Source of the DNA: Cupriavidus neocaledonicus
Lineage (GTDB): Bacteria; Pseudomonadota; Gammaproteobacteria; Burkholderiales; Burkholderiaceae
Assembly: GCF_000372525.1 (NCBI RefSeq)
Contig: NZ_AQUR01000085.1
Location: 39,695-103,694, forward strand
Direction: 5' to 3'
Length of the DNA: 64,000 bases
The notes under the pieces are model-generated. The model was not told the DNA's origin. It saw only the letters and a program-made list of their open reading frames with translations, and did no database searches. Within the stretch, counting starts at the first letter, position 1; every line of letters starts with the position of its first letter. A program made the translations under genes and the position numbers. Positions 37,841-46,725 of this stretch are shown piece by piece.

Positions 37841-38773
37841 ATGGCAGTCATGCAGAGAAAACAGGCAACGCTGGTCGGGCTGGCTGCGGTGCTGCTCTGG
37901 AGTGCCGTGATTGGCCTGATCCGCGGCGTCACCGAAAGCTTCGGCGCCACCGGTGGCGCGGCGCTGATGTACACGGTGGCTTGCGCGCTGCTGTGGGTTT
38001 CGGTGGGCAGCGTCCGGCTGCGGGCGCTGCCGCGCGCCTACCTGGTCTGGGGCAGCGTGCTGTTCGTGTCGTACGAGCTGTGCCTGTCGCTGTCGATCGG
38101 CTACGCCGGCAGCGGCAGCCAGGCCATCGAGGTAGCCATGGTCAACTATCTGTGGCCCAGCTTCACCATGCTGGCCGCCATCCTGTTCAACCGGCAGCGG
38201 GCCAGCTGGCTGATCGTGCCGGGTTTGCTGGTGGCCATACTCGGCATCTGCCTGGTAGTGGCCGGGGACCAGGGGCTAGATGTGGCGGGCATGGCGGCCA
38301 GCGTGCGTGACAACCCGCTCAGTTACGGACTGGCCTTCGCGGGCGCGGTGATCTGGGCGGGCTACTGCACCGTGACGACCCGCATCGCCCAGGGCAAGAA
38401 CGCCGTCACGCTGTTCTTCATGCTGACCGCGCTGGCCTTGTGGACCAAGTACTTGTTCACCGGCGGAGAAGCGATGGCGTTCAGCGTTGCCGGCGTGGTC
38501 TACCTGGCGCTGGCAGCCGCTGCGATGGGTTTCGGTTACGCGGCGTGGAATGTCGGCATCCTGCACGGCAACGTGACGGTGCTTGCGGGGGCATCGTATT
38601 TCATTCCGGTGCTGTCGGCTGCCCTGGCCGCCATGCTGCTGCATGCGCCGCTGTCGTTCGCGTTCTGGAAGGGCGCTGCCATGGTGGTCGGGGGTTCCAT
38701 CCTGAGCTGGCTTGCGACGCGCGGCAAAGGGCAACGCACCGCGCCGGCCGCCGTGTCCGGCCAGCCGACATAG
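37841..38773 (+). CDS. EamA-family exporter, YddG-like (aromatic amino acid efflux type)
   Basis: A 311-residue inner-membrane protein with about ten helices in two EamA repeats. The order of motifs (LWSAVIGLIRGVTESFGATGGAALMY, then YELCLSLSIGYA, EVAMVNYLWPSFTMLAAILF, and the final VLAGASYFIPVLSAALAAMLL) closely follows YddG, which exports aromatic amino acids and similar compounds. The start is uncertain (ATG at 37808, 37841 or 37850); 37841 is given. It stands alone on the plus strand. Confidence 0.85.
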   Translation: MAVMQRKQATLVGLAAVLLWSAVIGLIRGVTESFGATGGAALMYTVACALLWVSVGSVRLRALPRAYLVWGSVLFVSYELCLSLSIGYAGSGSQAIEVAMVNYLWPSFTMLAAILFNRQRASWLIVPGLLVAILGICLVVAGDQGLDVAGMAASVRDNPLSYGLAFAGAVIWAGYCTVTTRIAQGKNAVTLFFMLTALALWTKYLFTGGEAMAFSVAGVVYLALAAAAMGFGYAAWNVGILHGNVTVLAGASYFIPVLSAALAAMLLHAPLSFAFWKGAAMVVGGSILSWLATRGKGQRTAPAAVSGQPT

Positions 38774-38841
38774 CGTGACGGCGGCCGGCGTGCGTGCAAT
38801 GACTGCGCGCGCAGCGCAGGCGCGCGGCGGGTAGGGCCAGC

Positions 38842-39225
38842 CTACCGCGTGTCGCGCGGCAGCCCCAGCGCCCGTTCGATACACCGGATGATCTCGGTAT
38901 CCTCGAACGGCTTGCCGATAAAGCACGCCGCCCCGGCCGCGCGCGCGCGCGCTTCATATGCCTGCTTGTCGAAGGCCGTCATGAAGATCACCGGCATCCG
39001 CAGGCCGCGCGCGCGCAGCGCGGCGCTGAGCGCAAAGCCGTCCATGCCGGGCATCTGCACGTCCGCGACCACGCAGGCAATGCCTTCGATCGATGGCGAC
39101 GCCAGCAACTGCGCCGCGCCGGGGTAGAGCTCCACGGCCAGGTCGCAGGCGCGCAGCAGCCGCCCCAGGGCGTGGCGCACGGCGGCGTCGTCGTCGACAA
39201 TGGCAATCACGGGCGTGGCATTCAC
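38842..39225 (-). CDS. Receiver-only response regulator
   Basis: A 127-residue stand-alone receiver domain with no output domain. Acidic pocket DDD at residues 11-13, phospho-acceptor D55 (VVADVQMPGMDG), switch T in FMTAF and K in IGKPFED are all present. GTG start after a strong GGAGGAG site. It is the distal gene after the porin, 67 bp away on the same strand, at the end of the operon that faces the FixJ/kinase pair at 46.7 kb. It resembles FixJ-type receivers, so it could be a phosphate sink or a competing partner for that histidine kinase. Confidence 0.88.
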   Translation of the reverse strand: MNATPVIAIVDDDAAVRHALGRLLRACDLAVELYPGAAQLLASPSIEGIACVVADVQMPGMDGFALSAALRARGLRMPVIFMTAFDKQAYEARARAAGAACFIGKPFEDTEIIRCIERALGLPRDTR

Positions 39226-39292
39226 GCGAACTCCTCCAACAGGCGTGCGCGGTGGCAGGGGTCACGCACGCCCCCTTGCTGCGTTGGCGCCA

Positions 39293-40399
39293 CTAGAAGG
39301 TGTGCCGCAGCCCCAGCGCAAACGTCTGCGGATCGGCGCCGGCGCGGATGCCAAGATCGTTGATGGCGAAGTCGTAGATCGCGTTGTCGGCATTGTCGAT
39401 GCGGCTGTAGTAGGCATACAGCGCGGTGCGCCGCGACAGCGGATAGTCGTAGCCGACCGTGAACTGCATGGCATGGGTTTGCGCGCCGCTGCGGAAGAAG
39501 CCGATGGTGTCCGTCGACGACCCGGTGCCGTTGGCCGCATAGGCTACGCCGATGCGCACGCTGCCGGTCCCCACCTGCTGCACCAGCGAGGCATAGTAGG
39601 CATTGCGCTGCAGGTCGCCGCTGTCGGTGCGGTAGTGCAGGTGTTCGACCACCGCGGCAAGGCGCGTGCCGGGCAGCAGCTGCCACGCCGCACCGGCCTT
39701 GAGCGCGTCGTCGTTGCGGCCGGCGGCCTGGTAGTGCTGGTGGCGCTCCCAGGCCAGCGTCGCGTTGAGCGGGCCGCGCTCATAGACCGCCGCCACCGAG
39801 TACAGCGCGGGATTGCGCGCGACGGTGGCCTTTTCCTCGGGCAAGCCCCAGCCCAGCCACAGGCTCACGCCGGCCCAGCTGGGCGAGCGGTACTGCACGA
39901 TGTTCTTCTGGCGCCGGTCGAAGGCGCTGGTGTTCTCGACATTGTCCGTGCTCGACGCCGAGCCGTTGCCGATCAGCGCCATATAGCCCGCCGTGGTCGG
40001 GTAGTACGGGTCGTAGCCCATGGTCGCCTCGGTGTAGGGCGTGTGCCAGTGGCCCAGGAACAGCAGGCCATGGCTGCCCTGCAGGCCGATGCGCGAATTG
40101 CGGCTGGCGATCTGGCCCTGGCCCGAATCCAGCGACAACGCGCTTTCGATCTGCCACAAGGCCTTGAGCGCGCCGCCCAGGTCTTCTTCGCCGCGCAGGC
40201 CGAATACCGAGCGGTTGTTGTTGAGGCGCACGACACTGCCGAGGCTGGTGCCGTCGGTGGCCGTGCTGGCGTGGCTGTACTCGATGGACGTGTTCAGGCG
40301 CCCGTAGACGGTGACGCTGCCGGCCGCCAGCGCGGGTGCGCACAGCGCGGCGCAACACATGCCAAGCAGCGCCCGGAAGCCAGGACTAGTTCGTGGCAT
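39293..40399 (-). CDS. Gram-negative porin (Burkholderiales type)
   Basis: A 368-residue outer-membrane trimeric porin. A signal peptide ends at APALA, then the mature protein starts AGSVTVYGRLNTSIEY, the typical first strand of the family. RSVFGLRGEEDLGGALKALWQIES is the signature region, and the chain ends in F (LGLRHTF), the barrel assembly signal. Its start overlaps the end of the XapX gene by 14 bp, so it belongs to the YcaC-to-porin operon and probably admits the operon's substrate. Confidence 0.93.
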   Translation of the reverse strand: MPRTSPGFRALLGMCCAALCAPALAAGSVTVYGRLNTSIEYSHASTATDGTSLGSVVRLNNNRSVFGLRGEEDLGGALKALWQIESALSLDSGQGQIASRNSRIGLQGSHGLLFLGHWHTPYTEATMGYDPYYPTTAGYMALIGNGSASSTDNVENTSAFDRRQKNIVQYRSPSWAGVSLWLGWGLPEEKATVARNPALYSVAAVYERGPLNATLAWERHQHYQAAGRNDDALKAGAAWQLLPGTRLAAVVEHLHYRTDSGDLQRNAYYASLVQQVGTGSVRIGVAYAANGTGSSTDTIGFFRSGAQTHAMQFTVGYDYPLSRRTALYAYYSRIDNADNAIYDFAINDLGIRAGADPQTFALGLRHTF

Positions 40400-40664
40400 C
40401 GTCGGCGGGCGGCTTGCTGGCGGCGTTCAGGGTCGGACCGGGGGTTCCGGTGATCTTGGGCATGCATTCGCTGTGGAACCACGCGGCCGTCACCGGTTCG
40501 CCGGCGAGCATGCGCTTGATCGGCGGCACCACCTGTTCGCCGATCAGCATGCCGAGCAGGCCGACCAGCGCCACCACCGGCGGCGCCGGTGAGCGGACCT
40601 GCATCAGTGCGTAAATGATGCCGACGAGAATGCCAGCGGCAAGGGAAACAAGGTAGAGCTTCAT
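40386..40664 (-). CDS. XapX domain small membrane protein
   Basis: A 92-residue protein. Two hydrophobic helices (LVSLAAGILVGIIYALMQVRSPAPP and VVALVGLLGMLIGEQVVP) form the XapX (DUF1427) domain, followed by a polar tail with HSEC. The family is found in small-molecule transport and catabolic operons but has no proven activity. AGGAA precedes the ATG at 40664. It lies 29 bp after the MFS gene and overlaps the porin gene. Confidence 0.88.
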   Translation of the reverse strand: MKLYLVSLAAGILVGIIYALMQVRSPAPPVVALVGLLGMLIGEQVVPPIKRMLAGEPVTAAWFHSECMPKITGTPGPTLNAASKPPADDATN

Positions 40665-40693
40665 GGGATCGGATTCCTGACAAGGTTGAAGAA

Positions 40694-42334
40694 TCAGCGC
40701 GGCGCCGACGGCGCGGGCGGCAGGCCCACGCCCAGCAGGTGCCGCACGCGCGGCGGCGTCTCGCGCGCATGGAAGCGCGTGATCTCGCGCTGCAGGTCGG
40801 CATCGGCGTGCGGCACGCGGCGGTGCTGGCGCAGGTGCTCGGCCCAGGATTCGACCAGGAACCACTCGGTCAGCAGTTCCGGGTCGGCCGGGTCTTCCAT
40901 CACGCCCCAGTTGAAGGCACCGTCGCGCAGCCGTTCTTCCGAGAGCTTGTGCACCGCGCGCAAGAAGGCATCGCGGTCTTCCGCGCGGATGCAATACTCG
41001 ATCAGGATCATCACCGGTCCGCGGTCATGCGCGATCTCTTCGGCGCCCTCCGGCTCCGGCCAGTGCTGGGCCGGTGCCAGGTCTTCCTCGCCACGCGGCA
41101 GGCGCAGCCGATGCAGCAGCAGCGCCGCGGCCAGCAGGCCGCCGGCGGCGACCAGCAGTCCGCCGGAGATGCCCAGCGCCTGGGCCACGAAGCCCCACAC
41201 CAGGCTGCCAGCCGCCATCGCGCCGTTGAAGACCATCTGGTAGACCGCCAGCGCGCGGCCGCGCACCCAGTTGGGCAGGATGGCCTGCGCCACGCCGCCC
41301 AGCGTCGTCAGTGCGGTGATCCAGGCGGCGCCGAGGAACAGCAACAGCGGCAGCGCCACCCACACCGGCGGCGCGATGCACAGCGCCGCCATCACCACGG
41401 CGGTGACGACGGCCGACAGCAGCACCATGCCGTCGGCGTCGAGGCGCCGCTGCAGCCGCGGCATCACCAGCGCACCGAGGATCGCGCCGAGGCCCACCGC
41501 GCCCAGCAGCACGCCATAGAGGCTGGCGCCGCCGTGCAGCAGCTGCTTCGCCACCAGCGGCAACAACGCCCAGATGCTGCTGCCGAAGGCGAAATGGACC
41601 GCCGCGCGCGCCAGCACGACATGCAGCTTGCTGTGCGCGCGGGTAAAGCGCAGCCCCGCGCGGAACGCGCCCAGGAAATGCTCGCGCAGCGGATCGGCGG
41701 GGCGCGGCGGGCGCTTCCACCACAGCAGCGCGGCGATCACGAAGACATAGCTGACCAGGTCCACGCCATAGGTCGTGGCCGCGCCGAACGCGGCCAGCAG
41801 CAGGCCGCCGGCAGCCGGGCCGATCGCGCGCGCGATGTTGACGCCCAGCGCATTGAGCGCGACGGCGCGCTTGAGCTCGTGCTGCGGCACCAGTTCCGGC
41901 ACGATCGATTGCCAGGTGGGGCCCATCATCGCCGCGCCGATGCCACCGAGGAAGGCCATGCCGATCAGGATCTCGATCGTCAGCGCCTGGCGCCACGCCA
42001 GCACCATCAGCGTGCCGCTGACCATGGCCAGCCCCACCTGCACCGCGATCAGGAAGCGGCGCCGGTCGAGGATGTCGGACAGCACGCCCGCCGGAATCGC
42101 CAGCAGGAACACCGGCAGCGTGGCCGCGGCCTGGATCGTGGCGACCGCGGCGGGGGAGGTGGACAGGTCGGTGGCCAGCCAGGCGCTGGCCACGTCGCGC
42201 ATGAAGCTGCCGATATTGCCGAGGATGGTCGCTGCCCACAGCACTGCGAAGGTGGCCTGCGCCAGCGGCGCGAAGGTGCCGCCATCGGCAGGCGTAGGCG
42301 TGGGGCGGAGGGCTTGTTCTGCCATGCGGGTCAC
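40694..42334 (-). CDS. MFS exporter with C-terminal monooxygenase-like domain (MFS_3 family)
   Basis: A 546-residue protein. The first about 410 residues hold the 12 helices of an EntS-like drug/siderophore exporter. The last about 110 (from MILIEYCIRAEDRDAFLRAVHKLSEERL) form a cytoplasmic domain resembling antibiotic-biosynthesis monooxygenases (ABM fold), as in other members of this family. The GTG start at 42334 overlaps the DoxX stop (GTGA); ATG 42325 is an alternative. It lies inside the YcaC-to-porin operon and would export a product or toxic intermediate. Confidence 0.88.
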   Translation of the reverse strand: MTRMAEQALRPTPTPADGGTFAPLAQATFAVLWAATILGNIGSFMRDVASAWLATDLSTSPAAVATIQAAATLPVFLLAIPAGVLSDILDRRRFLIAVQVGLAMVSGTLMVLAWRQALTIEILIGMAFLGGIGAAMMGPTWQSIVPELVPQHELKRAVALNALGVNIARAIGPAAGGLLLAAFGAATTYGVDLVSYVFVIAALLWWKRPPRPADPLREHFLGAFRAGLRFTRAHSKLHVVLARAAVHFAFGSSIWALLPLVAKQLLHGGASLYGVLLGAVGLGAILGALVMPRLQRRLDADGMVLLSAVVTAVVMAALCIAPPVWVALPLLLFLGAAWITALTTLGGVAQAILPNWVRGRALAVYQMVFNGAMAAGSLVWGFVAQALGISGGLLVAAGGLLAAALLLHRLRLPRGEEDLAPAQHWPEPEGAEEIAHDRGPVMILIEYCIRAEDRDAFLRAVHKLSEERLRDGAFNWGVMEDPADPELLTEWFLVESWAEHLRQHRRVPHADADLQREITRFHARETPPRVRHLLGVGLPPAPSAPR

Positions 42335-42795
42335 CGGTTGGTTTGCACGGAAGGCGTGCGTCGCGCACGTTCGCGCAGGTCATGCCAGGCCACCAGCAGG
42401 AAGCCGCCGACCAGCCCCAGGTGTTCGAAGAAGGCATTGGCCATCATGAACCGGGCGTCGGGCGGCGCCTGCCAGAAGCGGTTGGCGACGAAGGTCGCGG
42501 CCAGCGTGAACGCCGCCAGCGCCAGGGCGCCCAGCCAGCGGCGCCAGCCGAGCAGGATCATGGCGCACGCGCCAAGCTCCAGCACGATGGTCGCAATCGC
42601 CATCGGCACCGCCGGCGACAGGCCGAAATGCTGCATCTCGGCGACCGCGCCGCCGAAGTCGGCCAGCTTGACCAGGCCGCCCTGCAGGTAGGCCGCGCAC
42701 AGCAGCAGCAGCGCCAGCCAGTGCAGCCAGCGCGGCATGCGCAGTGCGCCTGCGCCGGAGGAATCCGGCGTCTGCGTGGTAGTCGGTTCAGGCAT
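42331..42795 (-). CDS. DoxX family membrane protein
   Basis: A 154-residue protein with four hydrophobic helices after a polar N-terminus, the DoxX architecture. Key features are LLLLCAAYLQGGLVKLADFGG in helix 1 and the RFWQAPPDARFMMANAFFEHLGLVGGFLLV end. DoxX proteins are associated with thiosulfate/quinone oxidation or with redox-stress membrane complexes. GGAGACC precedes the ATG. It is coupled by overlap to the MFS gene. Confidence 0.88.
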   Translation of the reverse strand: MPEPTTTQTPDSSGAGALRMPRWLHWLALLLLCAAYLQGGLVKLADFGGAVAEMQHFGLSPAVPMAIATIVLELGACAMILLGWRRWLGALALAAFTLAATFVANRFWQAPPDARFMMANAFFEHLGLVGGFLLVAWHDLRERARRTPSVQTNR

Positions 42796-42834
42796 CGCCG
42801 GTCTCCGGGTGGGGCGTTGGGGAAGTGGCCGAGA

Positions 42835-44772
42835 TCAGAACGCCCAGCACGAGCAGCCGAGTGCGCCCCAGAAGGTGCTTTCGTCGGCGGTCGGCACGCT
42901 CGCGGTCCAGGCCCTGGCATGCGCGTGCCCGTGCACGCCGCAGCTGCTGGCGCAGCCGCACGCGGTGTTCATGGCCAGCTGGCGTGCCTGCGGCCGCGGC
43001 TGGTAGCCGCCCACATGCCGCACCGGCGACCAGTCCGGCATTGCCGGCGGGATCTGCGGCGACAGCTTGCCGAAGTCGCCGTCGCCATAGACCACCTTGC
43101 CGCCGAGGATGGTCAGCACCGAGGCGATGTCCTGGATCTCGTCGCCCGGCACGCTGAAGTAATCGGCCGACAGCACCGCCAGGTCGGCAAGCTGGCCCAC
43201 CTTGATCTGGCCCTTCTTGCCCACTTCCGACGAGAACCAGGCATTGGCCTCGGTCCACAGCCGCAGCGCGGTCTCGCGGTCGAGCAGGTTGGCCTGCGGG
43301 TACATCGGCATGCCGCCCACGGTCTTGCCAGTGGTCAGCCAGTACAGCGACACCCACGGGTTGTACGAGGCCACGCGGGTGGCGTCGGTGCCGGCGCCGA
43401 CCTTGACGCCTTTCTCCAGCATCTTCTTCACCGGCGGCGTCGCTTCGGCAGCGCGCGCGCCGTAGCGCTCGACGAAATATTCGCCCTGATACGCCATGCG
43501 GTGCTGCACGGCGATGCCGCCGCCCAGCGCGGCAATGCGGTCGATATTGCGGTCGGAAATGGTCTCGGCGTGGTCGAAGAACCAGTTCAGGCCATCGAAC
43601 GGGATGTCTTTGGCAACCTTCTCGTAGACGTCGAGCGCGCGCGAGATGGTCTGGTCATAGGTGGCATGCAGCCGCCACGGCCAGCGCTTTTCCGCCAGCA
43701 GGCGGATCACCGGCTCCAGGTCGGCTTCCATCGACGGTGCCATCTCGGGGCGCTCGACGCGGAAATCCTCGAAGTCGGCCGCGGTGTAGACCAGCATTTC
43801 GCCGGCGCCGTTGTGGCGGTAGAGGTCGTCGCCCTGGCCCGGCCTGACCGTGGCGGTCCAGGTCTTGAAGTCCTGGAGTTCTTCCTTGGGCTTCTGCGTG
43901 AACAGGTTGTACGCGAGCCGCACCGTCAGCTGGCCTTCCTTGTGCAACTCCTCGATGATGCTGTAGTCCTCGGGGTAGTTCTGATAGCCGCCGCCCGCAT
44001 CGATCACGCCGGTGACGCCAAGCCGGTTCACCTCGCGCATGAAATGGCGGGTCGAGTTCTTCTGGTATTCGGGCGGCAGCTTCGGGCCCTTTGCCAGCGT
44101 CGCGTACAGGATGGTCGCGTTGGGCTTGGCCAGCAGCAGGCCGGTGGGGTTGCCGCGCGCATCGCGCACGATCTCGCCGCCCGGCGGGTTGGGCGTGTCC
44201 TTGGTGTAGCCCACCGCGCGCAGCGCGGCGCCGTTCAGGATGGCGCGGTCGTACAGGTGCAGGATGAACACCGGCGTATCGGGCGCCACGGCGTTCAGTT
44301 CCTCGATGGTCGGCAGGCGCTTTTCGGCGAACTGGTGCTCGGTAAAGCCGCCCACCACGCGCACCCATTGCGGCGCGGGGGTACGCGCCACCTGGTCCTT
44401 CAGCATCCGCATCGCGTCGGCCAGCGAGCGCACGCCGTCCCAGCGCAGCTCCATGTTGTAGTTCAGGCCGCCGCGGATGATATGCATATGGCTGTCGATC
44501 AGCCCGGGAATGGCCCGCCGGCCATTCAGGTCGATCACCTTGGTCTGCGCCCCGGCCAGCTTCATGATGTCCTGGCGCGTGCCGACGCCGACAAAGCGTC
44601 CGTCGCGAACGGCCACGGCGTCGGCTTGCGGATTGGACTTGTCGAGCGTGGCGAACTTGCCGTTGACGAGGATGAGGTCTGGGTTTTCCGGTGACATGGC
44701 GAAGATCTCCGAGGAGGCGGCCGCGCCGAGCGCGGCGGCGGAGGCGATGAATTGCCGGCGGGTGACTGACAT
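42835..44772 (-). CDS. TAT-exported amidohydrolase (YtcJ-like) with Cys/His-rich C-terminal tail
   Basis: A 645-residue metal-dependent hydrolase. A twin-arginine signal (TRRQFIASAAA) targets it to the periplasm. The composite beta domain begins DLILVNGKFATLD, and the first metal motif is HMH in LIDSHMHIIRGG. The TIM-barrel resembles the YtcJ group, which hydrolyses amide or formamide-type bonds of unknown natural substrates. The last 44 residues form an unusual tail with C605, C607, C611, H614, H616, H618, C640 and C642, which could bind a metal or form disulfides. The gene starts 4 bp after the hydrolase gene stop, so the two are coupled. Confidence 0.9.
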   Translation of the reverse strand: MSVTRRQFIASAAALGAAASSEIFAMSPENPDLILVNGKFATLDKSNPQADAVAVRDGRFVGVGTRQDIMKLAGAQTKVIDLNGRRAIPGLIDSHMHIIRGGLNYNMELRWDGVRSLADAMRMLKDQVARTPAPQWVRVVGGFTEHQFAEKRLPTIEELNAVAPDTPVFILHLYDRAILNGAALRAVGYTKDTPNPPGGEIVRDARGNPTGLLLAKPNATILYATLAKGPKLPPEYQKNSTRHFMREVNRLGVTGVIDAGGGYQNYPEDYSIIEELHKEGQLTVRLAYNLFTQKPKEELQDFKTWTATVRPGQGDDLYRHNGAGEMLVYTAADFEDFRVERPEMAPSMEADLEPVIRLLAEKRWPWRLHATYDQTISRALDVYEKVAKDIPFDGLNWFFDHAETISDRNIDRIAALGGGIAVQHRMAYQGEYFVERYGARAAEATPPVKKMLEKGVKVGAGTDATRVASYNPWVSLYWLTTGKTVGGMPMYPQANLLDRETALRLWTEANAWFSSEVGKKGQIKVGQLADLAVLSADYFSVPGDEIQDIASVLTILGGKVVYGDGDFGKLSPQIPPAMPDWSPVRHVGGYQPRPQARQLAMNTACGCASSCGVHGHAHARAWTASVPTADESTFWGALGCSCWAF

Positions 44773-44776
44773 AAGG

Positions 44777-45598
44777 TCAGGCGTTCAGGAAGGCCAGCAG
44801 GTCGGCATTGACCTGGTCGGCGTTGATTACGCACATGCCGTGCGAGGCACCGGGGTAGACCTTCAGCGTGGCGTCCTTCACGATCTCTGCCGACAGGCGC
44901 GCCGAGTTGTCGATCGGCACGATCTGGTCGTCGTCGCCGTGCAGGATCAGCGTCGGCACGTCGATTTTCTTCAGGTCTTCGGTGTAGTCCACTTCCGAGA
45001 ATTCCCGGATGCAGGCGTACTGGCCGACGATGCCGCCGGCCATGCCCTGCGCCCAGAACGCATCGATGGTGCCCTGCGAGACCTTGGCGCCGTCGCGGTT
45101 GAAGCCGAAGAACGGCACCGCCAGGTCCCGGTAGAACTGCGAGCGGTTGTCGGCGACGCCCTTGCGGATGCCGTCGAACACCGCCATTGGCAGGCCGCCG
45201 GGGTAGGCCGTGGTCTTCAGCATCACCGGCGGCACCGCGCCGATCAGCACCGCCCTGGCGACGCGTTTGGTGCCATGGCGGCCGATGTAGTGTGCCACCT
45301 CGCCGCCACCGGTGGAATGGCCCACCAGCGTCGCATCCTGCAAGTCCAGCGCGTCCAGCAGCGCCGCCAGGTCGTCGGCATAGGTGTCCATGTCGTTGCC
45401 CTGCGCGGGCTGGTCCGAGCGGCCGTGACCGCGGCGGTCATGGGCGATCACGCGGAAGCCCTGCTGCACCAGGAACAGCATCTGCGCGTCCCAGGCGTCG
45501 GCATTGAGCGGCCAGCCGTGCGAGAACACGACCGGGCGGCCCGAGCCCCAGTCCTTGTAGAAGATCCGGGTGCCGTCGTGGGTAGTGATAAAGCTCAT
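44777..45598 (-). CDS. Alpha/beta hydrolase, non-haem chloroperoxidase type
   Basis: A 273-residue alpha/beta-fold enzyme. Nucleophile S95 (GHSTGG), an Asp in the HGDDDQIVP turn (222-224) and H253 (GASHGM) complete the triad. The oxyanion strand is [16 protein letters not shown]. The family makes peracids (bromoperoxidase activity) in vitro and acts as an esterase or lactonase in vivo. No signal peptide. It follows the YcaC-like gene by 54 bp with its own AAGGTG site. Confidence 0.9.
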   Translation of the reverse strand: MSFITTHDGTRIFYKDWGSGRPVVFSHGWPLNADAWDAQMLFLVQQGFRVIAHDRRGHGRSDQPAQGNDMDTYADDLAALLDALDLQDATLVGHSTGGGEVAHYIGRHGTKRVARAVLIGAVPPVMLKTTAYPGGLPMAVFDGIRKGVADNRSQFYRDLAVPFFGFNRDGAKVSQGTIDAFWAQGMAGGIVGQYACIREFSEVDYTEDLKKIDVPTLILHGDDDQIVPIDNSARLSAEIVKDATLKVYPGASHGMCVINADQVNADLLAFLNA

Positions 45599-45652
45599 GG
45601 TTCACCTTTTCGATGGAGGAGGATGACAGGTGGAAGCGAGATGGACGCAGGC

Positions 45653-46339
45653 TCAGCGCGCCGGCACCGGCGCGATCGACTCGTGCGGCGTGGCGGTGCG
45701 TTGCGGCGCCTTGTGGACCATGGTGTACGCGTAGTCGACGCCCATGCCATAGGCACCCGAATGCTCCTTGACCAGCTTCATCACGGCGTCATACGTGTCG
45801 CGATGGGCCCAGTCGCGCTGCCATTCCAGCAGCACCTGCTGCCACGTTACCGGCACGGCGCCGGCCTGCACCATGCGCTGCATGGCGTAGTCGTGCGCTT
45901 CCTTGCTGGTGCCGCCCGAAGCATCGGCCACCATGTAGATCTCGTAGTTGCCTTCCAGCATCGCGCACAGGGCGAAGGTGGTGTTGCAGACCTCGGTCCA
46001 CAGGCCGGCGACGATCACCTTGTTGCGGCCGTTGGCCTTGAGCGCGTCGCGCACCTTCTGGTCGTCCCACGAGTTCATCGAGGTGCGCTCCAGGGTCTTG
46101 TGGTCCGGGAACACGTCGAGCAGCTCCGGATAGGTGTAGCCCGAGAACGACTCGCTCTCGACGGTGGTGATGGTGGTCGGGATATTGAAGATCTTGGCCG
46201 CCTTGGCCAGGCCGACCACGTTGTTCTTCATGGCCTGACGGTCCATCGACTGCACGCCGAAGGCCATCTGCGGCTGGTGGTCGATGATGATCAGCTGGCT
46301 GTTCTGCGGGGTGAGGACTTCGAGCTTCGGATTGGACAT
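45653..46339 (-). CDS. YcaC-like cysteine hydrolase (isochorismatase superfamily)
   Basis: A 228-residue cytoplasmic hydrolase. D20 (IIIDHQPQMAFGV) and nucleophile C118 (AGLWTEVCNTTFAL) match the catalytic positions of YcaC-type proteins, whose substrates are unknown but are probably small amides. The cis-peptide region before the Cys is conserved. The start at 46339 follows AAGGAAC. It is the first gene of the seven-gene operon running to the porin. A short perfect hairpin covers its ribosome site. Confidence 0.9.
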   Translation of the reverse strand: MSNPKLEVLTPQNSQLIIIDHQPQMAFGVQSMDRQAMKNNVVGLAKAAKIFNIPTTITTVESESFSGYTYPELLDVFPDHKTLERTSMNSWDDQKVRDALKANGRNKVIVAGLWTEVCNTTFALCAMLEGNYEIYMVADASGGTSKEAHDYAMQRMVQAGAVPVTWQQVLLEWQRDWAHRDTYDAVMKLVKEHSGAYGMGVDYAYTMVHKAPQRTATPHESIAPVPAR

Positions 46340-46345
46340 GATGTC

Positions 46346-46358
46346 GTTCCTTGGGAAC
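46346..46358 (-). promoter_or_regulatory. Hairpin over the YcaC-gene ribosome site
   Basis: Perfect inverted repeat GTTCC-TTG-GGAAC. On the minus-strand transcript its 3-prime arm contains the AAGGAAC ribosome-binding sequence of the YcaC-like gene, so folding could limit translation. Confidence 0.35.
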
Positions 46359-46661
46359 ACAGGGTTGGGCCCCCGGTGCGATCCTTGCTTGAAGGCAAGG
46401 TCGCGACACGGCAGGGACGGAAAAGGCAGCCCGGTTGCGTTACCGCAGCGCCGCCGGATACAAGGCTAGTCGGTGCCCGCGCCCACGCAAATCGGATGTT
46501 CGTATTACCCGGCGGTTGCGCCGGTGCCCACATGTGGTGCCCGGCGGGCGCCGTTGCGCGGCGAATGGGCGCGGCCGCCGCACGCCGTCGCGGCGCGCGC
46601 CCGCGACTAACACCATGGTATGGGTGCCCGTTGCATCACTGACGTGATCCAGTCCCGGTCC

Positions 46662-46689
46662 TTGCGATGACATGCCTGCTGGTTATAAT
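46662..46689 (+). promoter_or_regulatory. Sigma-70-type promoter of the FixJ/kinase operon
   Basis: TTGCGA (46662-46667), a 16-bp spacer and a perfect TATAAT (46684-46689). The predicted transcription start near 46696 lies downstream of an in-frame ATG at 46672, which therefore cannot be the start codon of the response regulator. Confidence 0.7.
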
Positions 46690-46725
46690 CCGCAACACCT
46701 TTCCGAGCGCACTGGAGATCTGACC

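Larger units (their letters stand above)
46340..46725. other. Divergent control region between the YcaC operon and the FixJ/kinase operon
   Basis: About 385 bp without a gene. It contains a good promoter for the regulator genes (46662-46689), the hairpin GTTCC-TTG-GGAAC over the YcaC ribosome site (46346-46358), an inverted repeat CCTTGC-N6-GCAAGG (46383-46400), and a weak minus-strand promoter candidate (TTGCGT at 46490-46485, TAGCCT at 46468-46463, 16-bp spacing). The response regulator should bind here. Confidence 0.6.
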
